Assembly: GCA_029251065.1 (NCBI GenBank)
Contig: JAQXEB010000156.1
Span: 1 to 12,062 of the forward strand
Direction of reading: 5' to 3'
DNA from: Luminiphilus sp.
GTDB taxonomy: Bacteria; Pseudomonadota; Gammaproteobacteria; Pseudomonadales; Halieaceae
DNA length: 12,062 nucleotides
The notes beneath the pieces are model-generated. The model did no database searches. It saw nothing but the letters and a program-made list of their open reading frames with translations, and was not told where the DNA came from. Positions 6,937 to 12,062 of the stretch are shown here, piece by piece (positions within the stretch are counted from its first letter, which is position 1; each line of letters starts with the position of its first letter). The translations under genes and the position numbers were made by a program.

Positions 6937-8480
6937 GTTCAGGCCTAGCCACTGCGCTGTTTAGCGTATTGATCGTCAGTGAAAGCATCGCCCAAACGTC
7001 GCAGGTAGCCCGGGCGCGAACGCTCATTGAGAGTGACGAGCCGTCGGGTTGGGCTCGCCTCGAACTGGCTGTTTATATCGATTCGGAAAGCGCGACTCTC
7101 GCGACTGAAGTGTGGGACGCATTCCCCGTCCTTAACTACAGTGAGGAACGCCGATGGCTCACCCGCTACGACGAGATCAACGCATTAAAAGACGCCTGGG
7201 GCGAGGCCGCGGTCCAGGTTAACAACAATGGCTCCATTCAAGTTTTCCCAGAGCCACCCAAGGCGCCCGCAGTGACTGCGACAGATATGGACCTTTCAGA
7301 TAGCCAGCCAGTACCAGCGTCTGAAGACGGTGAAGCGGCTGACCCCTCGATGGTTTCGCCCTTCGATGAGTCCGCAAAACACTTGGCACAAGGGGTTGTT
7401 GAGAGTGGCCCAGACGTCATTATTAATGCGACTGGGGAGGAAGGGTCGGCGTTACCCAACAGTGCCGCACAAGTGCCATTGGAGGCCGTGTCCTTGGGGT
7501 CCAAATCAACCAACGCGGTAGAGAGCAGCACAGGACAAGCCCCGCTCACTGCCGATCAAACAACACAACCTAACGCCAAAGACGAAGCACTTGACGTCAC
7601 GAGGGGCGAGCGTGGTGCTCAACCCTTGGACCTCCTTAACAGCGCCGAATTTACCGTGGGAACTGAGTTACCGGGAGATCTCGACGGTGCAACTTCCGGT
7701 TCACAGACACTGAGCTGGTTGGACACCTACGCCGACGACGGCGGCGACAACCCAGCCGAGCCCCGTCCTTTGGTTGAAGTGGAAGCACCACTCGCCCTGC
7801 CTGCGACTTACCAGTTGCTGCCCATCGAAATGCTCGCTCAGGGGATCGAAAGCCTGCAAAAGACAGGCGGGAAAACGCCCGTAGTCAGCCTCGCATGGCT
7901 GCAAGCTCCCGACGGGATTGCTGCGCCCATCGTGGTGGACACTTGGCTGGAGAGTGGCTGGCAGCCGCGCCTTCAAGGTACTGTAAAAATAAGCGTCGAC
8001 GCCGAGGCTACCCTCGAGATGGATCTGTGGATGAATTCGCTTGGTGAGGGCCTGCCACCCAACTACACCCCCAAGGTCGCGCACCCCCAAGCGCCGCAGC
8101 GGGTGCTGGTGGTCGAGCACGGCACAGACTCTCAACACGCCCCAGAAGTAGAGAACGTCGAGTACATCGACGTGGACACCGGACTTAATAGCACCACAAA
8201 TGATGCCTCGAGAAATACTCTTGAACCTCAGCCCTCGGCCATTTTGGACGATCCTCAATACCGTCATGCGATCGCATTACGCGAGACACGAAGCGTGCGC
8301 CAAGGTTACGTTCGGTATGTCGACCATCCCGCTATTCAGGTCGTTGCTACGTGGCGCGAGCTCTCGTTTAAAGAGGTGTATCAACTGGGCGAAGCACAGC
8401 GCATTAGACGCGACATTGACCGTCTCACTCGCACACTCACCACACCCGATAAATCGCTTCCGAACTCGTCAGCACCCTAA
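6921..8480 (+). CDS. csiV: CsiV-family periplasmic protein with a long low-complexity linker
   Basis: In Vibrio cholerae CsiV is a periplasmic protein needed for PBP1A-driven peptidoglycan synthesis, and I infer a similar envelope role here. The first 25 residues form a signal peptide: MRKH, a hydrophobic stretch, then SIA-Q as the likely cleavage site. Family-like blocks are WARLELAVYIDSES (about 44-57), the beta-rich LQGTVKISVDAEATLEMDLW (about 350-370), and the C-terminal RQGYVRYVDHPAIQV (about 457-472). Between about residues 112 and 290 lies an acidic, Ala/Ser/Thr/Pro-rich stretch with no obvious fold. It makes the protein 519 aa, roughly twice the Vibrio length as I recall it. There are no cysteines. 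I chose the ATG at 6921, which gives a clean signal peptide and has GGGAAG just upstream, over the one at 6909. The start overlaps the mfd end by 16 bases, the gene position I recall for PA3003. Family assignment rests on short motifs. Confidence 0.72.
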   Translation: MRKHLSSGLATALFSVLIVSESIAQTSQVARARTLIESDEPSGWARLELAVYIDSESATLATEVWDAFPVLNYSEERRWLTRYDEINALKDAWGEAAVQVNNNGSIQVFPEPPKAPAVTATDMDLSDSQPVPASEDGEAADPSMVSPFDESAKHLAQGVVESGPDVIINATGEEGSALPNSAAQVPLEAVSLGSKSTNAVESSTGQAPLTADQTTQPNAKDEALDVTRGERGAQPLDLLNSAEFTVGTELPGDLDGATSGSQTLSWLDTYADDGGDNPAEPRPLVEVEAPLALPATYQLLPIEMLAQGIESLQKTGGKTPVVSLAWLQAPDGIAAPIVVDTWLESGWQPRLQGTVKISVDAEATLEMDLWMNSLGEGLPPNYTPKVAHPQAPQRVLVVEHGTDSQHAPEVENVEYIDVDTGLNSTTNDASRNTLEPQPSAILDDPQYRHAIALRETRSVRQGYVRYVDHPAIQVVATWRELSFKEVYQLGEAQRIRRDIDRLTRTLTTPDKSLPNSSAP

Positions 8481-8489
8481 GCGATTCAA

Positions 8490-8508
8490 CCCGCTAGGTA
8501 TTAGCGGG
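8490..8508. terminator. Hairpin at the convergent csiV/mechanosensitive-channel junction
   Basis: CCCGCTA (8490-8496) and TAGCGGG (8502-8508) form a perfect 7-base stem with a 5-base loop. It lies 9 bases after the csiV stop and overlaps the last codon region of the convergent channel gene. The position suggests a shared bidirectional terminator. No run of T follows on either strand, so termination would be weak or factor-assisted. Confidence 0.45.
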
Positions 8509-9585
8509 CTCCGGAGGTACTTGATGAATCGTGTGTGTGGGGAATGCAACCTCCGCTCCGTTCTCCTCTACAATCGCTAGAATACGAAGTAAAACGTCTT
8601 CCTTGATCGCGTGATATTCCACCCAATTAGTCGTTTTGGTAAAGGCGTAGACAAAAAAGTCGAGTGATGACGGCCCCATGTGGTTGAAGTTGACGATCAA
8701 TGTCCGATCTTGTGCAATATCATCGTGGTTTTGAAACATTGCCGTCACGTCCTTCACAATGGCCGCAACTCGATGCGCGTCCTCGTACCGAACACCTACC
8801 GTCTCGTAAATACGTCGGTTAGTCATTCGCGATGGGTTTTCGAGTGACACACTCGAAAAGGTCGAGTTAGGAACGTAAAGCGGCCGCTGGTCAAACGTCC
8901 TAATCCGAGTCATTCGCAAACCAATATCTTCCACAGTCCCTTCGATTTGTCGATCAGGGGAACGAATCCAGTCCCCCACTGCGAATGGTCGATCCAAGTA
9001 GATGCTCAACCCGCCTAGAAAATTAGCAAGCAAGTCCTTCGCCGCAAAACCTACTGCAATACCACCCACACCACCAAAAGCCAGTAGCCCTGAAACAGAA
9101 ACACCTTGCGCTTGCAAGACCATCAAGAACGCCAACACCCAAACCGTAATTCGAGCAAGCAGTGCAACCGCACTTATGGTTGCACGATCATCGGAGTTCC
9201 GCGGGCCACGATGCTCTGCCAACAACTCATTTTCAACCCCCGTCGACACGCGGTGAAGTAGCCAACCCAACAGTAGTATGAGACCCGCATCAGCGACATG
9301 CATCAGGGCATTTCGAAGCCCCTGCGCCTCCTCAAAGAGGCTAAGCAATCCGTAAATAATGGCAATCCACATCGCCCAATGAATCGGTGGCGAGATGGAG
9401 TAAAACACGACATCGTCCCAACGCGTGGCCGTTGTATCGGCAACCGCTGTCAGACGTTTCACTGCATACCGAATCCCAAAATGACCTGAGACTCCCAGTA
9501 TAATTAATGACAACACGGCAGTTGTCACCATAGACAGCCCTGTCGCATCGCTCAGAGGAGCGACTAACGTTAAAAATGATTCCAT
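8494..9585 (-). CDS. MscS-family mechanosensitive ion channel, YnaI type
   Basis: This is an inner-membrane channel that opens under membrane tension and protects against osmotic downshock. Five hydrophobic segments are visible at about residues 14-36, 66-84, 95-112, 137-161 and 164-193, the five-helix layout of E. coli YnaI. The last is the glycine-rich pore helix with LLAFGGVGGIAVGFAAKD. The cytoplasmic beta domain follows with LDRPFAVGDWIRSPDRQIEG, RPLYVPNSTFSS and NPSRMTNRRI, which are very close to YnaI as I remember it. The open frame extends up to 9726, but that start would run through both LexA boxes and into lexA and would add a non-family leader. I therefore chose the ATG at 9583-9585 (MESFL, 363 aa), which has GGA 6 bases before it. 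The ATG at 9598-9600 is the alternative. The gene is divergent from lexA and convergent with csiV. Confidence 0.92.
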   Translation of the reverse strand: MESFLTLVAPLSDATGLSMVTTAVLSLIILGVSGHFGIRYAVKRLTAVADTTATRWDDVVFYSISPPIHWAMWIAIIYGLLSLFEEAQGLRNALMHVADAGLILLLGWLLHRVSTGVENELLAEHRGPRNSDDRATISAVALLARITVWVLAFLMVLQAQGVSVSGLLAFGGVGGIAVGFAAKDLLANFLGGLSIYLDRPFAVGDWIRSPDRQIEGTVEDIGLRMTRIRTFDQRPLYVPNSTFSSVSLENPSRMTNRRIYETVGVRYEDAHRVAAIVKDVTAMFQNHDDIAQDRTLIVNFNHMGPSSLDFFVYAFTKTTNWVEYHAIKEDVLLRILAIVEENGAEVAFPTHTIHQVPPEPANT

Positions 9586-9645
9586 GCTCAATCCACACAT
9601 TAGACGAAGGCTATAAGCTACCGACGCGCCATCGTTCGGCCAATA

Positions 9646-9661
9646 CTGTACATTTAAACAG
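9646..9661. promoter_or_regulatory. LexA operator (SOS box) 1 of lexA
   Basis: CTGTACATTTAAACAG fits the gammaproteobacterial consensus CTGT-N8-ACAG exactly. It covers the predicted -35 region of lexA and ends 38 bases before the start codon. This is direct evidence of LexA autoregulation. Confidence 0.9.
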
Positions 9662-9675
9662 CCTGCATATATATT
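9647..9675 (+). promoter_or_regulatory. Predicted sigma-70 promoter of lexA
   Basis: TGTACA (9647-9652, 4 of 6) and TATATT (9670-9675, 5 of 6) are separated by 17 bases. Both hexamers lie inside the two LexA boxes, so bound LexA would exclude RNA polymerase. The expected start near 9682 leaves a leader of about 18 bases with GGAGA (9689-9693) before the ATG. Confidence 0.65.
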
Positions 9676-9678
9676 CAG
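9663..9678. promoter_or_regulatory. LexA operator (SOS box) 2 of lexA
   Basis: CTGCATATATATTCAG keeps the outer CTG and CAG and the alternating AT core of the LexA box, with C in place of T at position 4 and T in place of A at position 13. It is one base from box 1 and covers the predicted -10. Two boxes before lexA also occur in E. coli, where the spacing is wider. Confidence 0.8.
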
Positions 9679-9699
9679 TAAAACCACCGGAGAACAGCG

Positions 9700-10296
9700 A
9701 TGAATAAGCTTACAGCCCGACAGCAACAGGTTATGGATGTCGTCAAGTCAAGCATCGAGGCCACAGGCATGCCACCGACACGCGCCGACATCGCTCGAGA
9801 ACTCGGGTTTAAGTCCGCAAATGCCGCTGAAGAACACTTAAAGGCACTCGCTAAAAAGGGCGTCATCGAGCTTGTTGCAGGGGCGTCTCGAGGTATTCGC
9901 TTAACCGAGCAGCTGGGCCTGCCTATTGTTGGGCGAGTTGCCGCTGGCGCTCCACTGTTAGCGCAGGAGCACATCGAAGACTACTGCGACCTCAGTGCAA
10001 GCTTCTTCGCCCCGCCCGCGCACTACCTTCTGCAAGTCTGCGGAGACAGTATGATCAACGCGGGTATTTTTGACGGAGACCTCATTGCCGTTCACAGCAC
10101 TCGTGAGGTCCGCCAAGGGCAAATAGCCGTTGTGCGCATTGACGATGAAGTGACGGTGAAACGCTGGAATCGAATCAGCGATCAACGCGTTGACTTAGTT
10201 GCAGAGAACGACGCTTATGCGCCGATAGAGATTGATCTTAGTGAGCAATCTGTCGCAATCGAAGGTGTAAGTGTCGGCGTCATTCGACGCCAGTGA
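9700..10296 (+). CDS. lexA: SOS repressor LexA
   Basis: LexA represses SOS genes and is inactivated when RecA filaments on single-stranded DNA stimulate its self-cleavage. The 198 aa hold an N-terminal winged helix (residues 1 to about 70, with PPTRADIARELGFKSANAAEEHL as recognition region). The peptidase S24 domain follows, with cleavage site A82-G83 in GRVAAGAP, nucleophile S117 in GDSM and general base K154 in VTVKRW. The S-K spacing of 37 equals that of E. coli (S119 and K156). All residues needed for self-cleavage are present. The ATG has GGAGAA 5 bases upstream. Two LexA boxes overlap its promoter, so it represses itself. It ends directly against the stop of the convergent small gene. 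The expected neighbour sulA is not here. Confidence 0.98.
   Translation: MNKLTARQQQVMDVVKSSIEATGMPPTRADIARELGFKSANAAEEHLKALAKKGVIELVAGASRGIRLTEQLGLPIVGRVAAGAPLLAQEHIEDYCDLSASFFAPPAHYLLQVCGDSMINAGIFDGDLIAVHSTREVRQGQIAVVRIDDEVTVKRWNRISDQRVDLVAENDAYAPIEIDLSEQSVAIEGVSVGVIRRQ
10276..10291 (+). other. Hairpin in the last lexA codons
   Basis: GGCGTC (10276-10281) and GACGCC (10286-10291) form a perfect 6-base stem with a 4-base loop just before the lexA TGA. Since lexA and the convergent gene have no spacer between them, this is the only visible candidate for 3' end formation. There is no T-tract, so intrinsic termination is unlikely. Confidence 0.3.
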
Positions 10297-10557
10297 TCAA
10301 TGCAGCGTCCGGCGTTCTGCTTTGTCCGATGACTCGGCTGTATCCATGTCGACACCGGACCGTTCCGCCATTTTCGCAGCCGCCTGGATGCCGGCCTGAA
10401 TCATAATCTTTGCGACTTCAAGATTATTGTCCATGAGGTATGCACTTGCCTCTTCTGAAAACTGGATGCTCACTAACGGCTCCGAGTCGTCCTCTGCTCG
10501 CTGCAGCACAACTTCTCCATCACCTAAATCAACGATTTCCAAAAGCGACGTAGACAT
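10297..10557 (-). CDS. Small conserved protein of unknown function (PA3009-like by position)
   Basis: I recognise no named domain. The protein has 86 residues and is acidic in its first third. It appears to have a beta-rich N-terminal half (LLEIVDLGDGEVVLQRA, then EPLVSIQFSEEA) and an amphipathic helix (NLEVAKIMIQAGIQAAAKMAE, about residues 45-65), followed by a polar tail. There is no signal peptide or membrane segment, so it is probably cytosolic. The ATG is preceded by GAGG 7 bases upstream. The gene lies between lexA (convergent, touching) and a DUF6586-like gene. As I recall, P. aeruginosa has a small protein of similar start in the same place (PA3009). Conservation next to lexA and topA supports a real gene, but it gives no function. 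Confidence 0.75.
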   Translation of the reverse strand: MSTSLLEIVDLGDGEVVLQRAEDDSEPLVSIQFSEEASAYLMDNNLEVAKIMIQAGIQAAAKMAERSGVDMDTAESSDKAERRTLH

Positions 10558-10637
10558 TTTCGAACCTCACAAGATGTCGTAGTTTCTCCGTGACAGTAAC
10601 ACTATAGATCGCGCTTTACCACCAGCCCGCGGTTCAA

Positions 10638-11102
10638 TCATGATTCGTCAATAACACCGGATACGCGGTCCATTAAGTGTTCGAGTTCACGAAAACAGTC
10701 CGTCGCCGCAGCGTAGTTGAAGCTCGTACGTTCAACCGCCAAGACATGGGCCGGTGCTACCGGGGCCAAACCTGGTGCAATTTCTTTTTGTAACTCAGCT
10801 AACCAGCCACCCGCCTCAAGCAACCGGAACTCTTTGACCTCAGGAGCCTCTTCAATCCCTTCTGCCAATAATGGCATGGCGGCAACGCAATGGGGGGGCT
10901 TGAGCGGCAATCCCGTCACACGGTTACACGCCAGGAGCTGCCAACCGTAAGCATCAAGCAAATGCAGGCGGGCAGCCGGGGCAAACGCTGCCTCTAACAC
11001 GGGAGCCGCTAGGGCACTCGCCTTCACCGCACTGTCCCACGCCGTCAAAACAATTGATGCCATGTACATGCTGTGATTTGCAAAGGACTGAGCCTGACTC
11101 AC
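10638..11102 (-). CDS. DUF6586-like conserved protein of unknown function
   Basis: The 154-residue protein is rich in alanine and leucine, mostly helical by composition and without signal peptide or membrane helix. It resembles the P. aeruginosa PA3010 family (DUF6586 as I recall) in length, helical layout and position directly downstream of topA. The N-terminal NHSMYMASIVLTAWDSA corresponds to the start of that family, and a helical C-terminal block includes RTSFNYAAATDCFRELEHLM. The start is GTG at 11100-11102, with AGGG about 10 bases upstream overlapping the topA stop. A later ATG at residue 12 would cut the conserved first helix. The gap to topA is 12 bases, so the two are very likely co-transcribed and perhaps coupled. 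No reaction or partner can be named. Confidence 0.78.
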   Translation of the reverse strand: MSQAQSFANHSMYMASIVLTAWDSAVKASALAAPVLEAAFAPAARLHLLDAYGWQLLACNRVTGLPLKPPHCVAAMPLLAEGIEEAPEVKEFRLLEAGGWLAELQKEIAPGLAPVAPAHVLAVERTSFNYAAATDCFRELEHLMDRVSGVIDES

Positions 11103-11114
11103 GGACAGTAAACC

Positions 11115-12062
11115 CTACTTTTTTACCGGCTTTCTTTTTGCTTTCGCCTTGGCCTTTGGCTTCTTTTTGGGCGCCGGCTTACCAGAACCTTCGGCCACCC
11201 AAGCGCCGTTGTTAAAGAAAGCCTTCCAGCCCGTCGCCTTGCCATCGATCTCGGTCATGACGTACTGCTCTTTGGTCTTTCTGCTGAACCGAATCTGACT
11301 ACGATTAGACACATCATCCGTGACAGGTGCATCCAGTAAAAACTGATATTTCGGATCAAGTTCTGCCTGGTGAGGAATAACCTCGTCGACGAATGGAGCA
11401 CGCGTCTCACGGTGTTTTGGGAATTGACTCGCCGCCAGAAAGAGACCTGCGGCGCCGTCACGTAAGATGTAATGGTCCTCTACCTTTAGGCACCGGAGTT
11501 CCGGCATGGGAATCGGGTCCATTTTGGGCGGCGCGGCTTCACCGCTGCGGAGCAACTTACGGGTATTTTTGCACTCGCTGTTGGTGCACCCAAAGTACTT
11601 ACCAAATCGCCCCGTTCTGAGCTGCATCTCCGAACTGCATTTATCACACTCAAGCGTGGGCCCGTCATAGCCTTTAATCTTAAAACTACCCGTTTCGACG
11701 CGGTATCCATCGCAGTCAGGATTGTTTCCGCAAACATGCAGCTTCTGCGTTTCATCAATAAGGTAGCTGTCCATCGCCGCATTGCATTTATGGCAGCGCT
11801 CTTTTGTTAAAAGCAACCTCGATTCAGCCTCATCGTCCGCATCAATCGACACGACCTCGTCACCCGAAATAAGGTTGATTGTAGTTTTGCAGCGCTCCTT
11901 GGGGGGCAGGTTGTACCCGGAGCACCCCAAAAAAACGCCGGTGCTTGCCGTCCTTACCTGCATGGGACGCTCACAGGTTCCGCACGCGATCCCCGTAGGT
12001 GTCGGCTCATTGGCTTGCATGCCGCCCTCACCGGGCTGCTCTGCAAGCTCTAACTTGGAACG
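11115..12062 (-). CDS. topA: DNA topoisomerase I, C-terminal zinc-ribbon part (5' part outside the window)
   Basis: TopA relaxes negative supercoils through a transient single-strand break and prevents R-loops behind RNA polymerase. Only the last 315 residues are visible. The frame is open to the right edge, so the internal ATG at 12020 is not the start and the catalytic tyrosine lies outside. Counting from that Met, three C4 zinc ribbons are complete: C13/C16/C33/C44, C76/C79/C97/C103 and C124/C127/C144/C149. A degenerate ribbon-like repeat without the full cysteine set follows (about 175-200, ILRDGAAGLFLAASQFPK), then the RFSRKTKEQYV block. The last 21 or so residues are a Lys/Ala/Pro tail. 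The pattern KERCKTTINL and KSGEAAPPKMD-like blocks match the Pseudomonas-type TopA I remember. The gene is followed after 12 bases by the DUF6586-like gene. Confidence 0.96.
   Translation of the reverse strand, partial: RSKLELAEQPGEGGMQANEPTPTGIACGTCERPMQVRTASTGVFLGCSGYNLPPKERCKTTINLISGDEVVSIDADDEAESRLLLTKERCHKCNAAMDSYLIDETQKLHVCGNNPDCDGYRVETGSFKIKGYDGPTLECDKCSSEMQLRTGRFGKYFGCTNSECKNTRKLLRSGEAAPPKMDPIPMPELRCLKVEDHYILRDGAAGLFLAASQFPKHRETRAPFVDEVIPHQAELDPKYQFLLDAPVTDDVSNRSQIRFSRKTKEQYVMTEIDGKATGWKAFFNNGAWVAEGSGKPAPKKKPKAKAKAKRKPVKK

Noticed and set aside
7701..8267. Long open frame of 188 codons on the minus strand inside csiV
   Set aside because: It is antisense to a gene with signal peptide, family motifs and good context. 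The translation resembles no family and has no ribosome site that stands out.
9586..9726. N-terminal extension of the mechanosensitive channel up to an ATG at 9726
   Set aside because: It would run through both LexA boxes and into lexA, has no family-like sequence, and a normal YnaI-type start exists at 9585.
11086..11110. CTGT-containing stretch near the DUF6586-like start as a LexA box
   Set aside because: On the minus strand CTGT is present, but the second half does not read ACAG at the required 8-base spacing.
12018..12020. ATG at 12020 as start of a separate 301-residue zinc-ribbon protein
   Set aside because: The same frame stays open to the window edge and the sequence matches the C-terminal part of TopA, so this Met is internal.

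Overview
The window looks like a core chromosomal segment of a marine gammaproteobacterium, probably of the Halieaceae/OM60-NOR5 or a related cellvibrionalean lineage. The reasons are the Na+-pumping NQR genes, the protein sequences, and a gene order I recall from Pseudomonas aeruginosa (nqrA, long-form gap, mfd, csiV, then lexA, two small conserved genes and topA). The placement is inferred from memory of related proteins, not from a database search. There are no tRNA or rRNA genes, mobile elements, CRISPR arrays or prophage genes. Genes are tightly packed and the longest non-coding stretch is about 230 bases.

Left part (1-3317, minus strand). The 5' end of nqrB and all of nqrA form the start of an nqr operon for the sodium-translocating NADH:quinone oxidoreductase. 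Upstream of it, and transcribed the same way, is an unusually long glyceraldehyde-3-phosphate dehydrogenase with about 135 extra N-terminal residues. The spacer between gap and nqrA carries a perfect 15-base palindrome that could be an operator.

Middle (3318-8494). A 148-base divergent region separates gap from mfd. Mfd is the transcription-repair coupling factor that removes stalled RNA polymerase and recruits UvrA. Its stop codon overlaps the start of a secreted CsiV-family protein, a probable periplasmic partner of peptidoglycan synthesis. That protein has a very long acidic low-complexity linker.

Right part (8494-12062). A YnaI-type MscS mechanosensitive channel lies convergent to csiV and divergent from lexA. 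The lexA promoter carries two nearly abutting LexA boxes, so SOS autoregulation is well supported. lexA runs directly, with no spacer, into a small conserved gene of unknown function on the other strand. A DUF6586-like gene and the 3' end of topA (DNA topoisomerase I, zinc-ribbon part) follow, reading leftwards. The sulA gene that follows lexA in Pseudomonas is absent here.

Most of the window is ordinary housekeeping DNA: respiration, central carbon metabolism, DNA repair and SOS control, envelope maintenance and topology. I did not find a convincing undescribed multi-gene system. The items most worth a second look are the nqr palindrome, the tandem LexA boxes, the loss of sulA, the CsiV linker, the GAPDH extension and the two small unknown genes.
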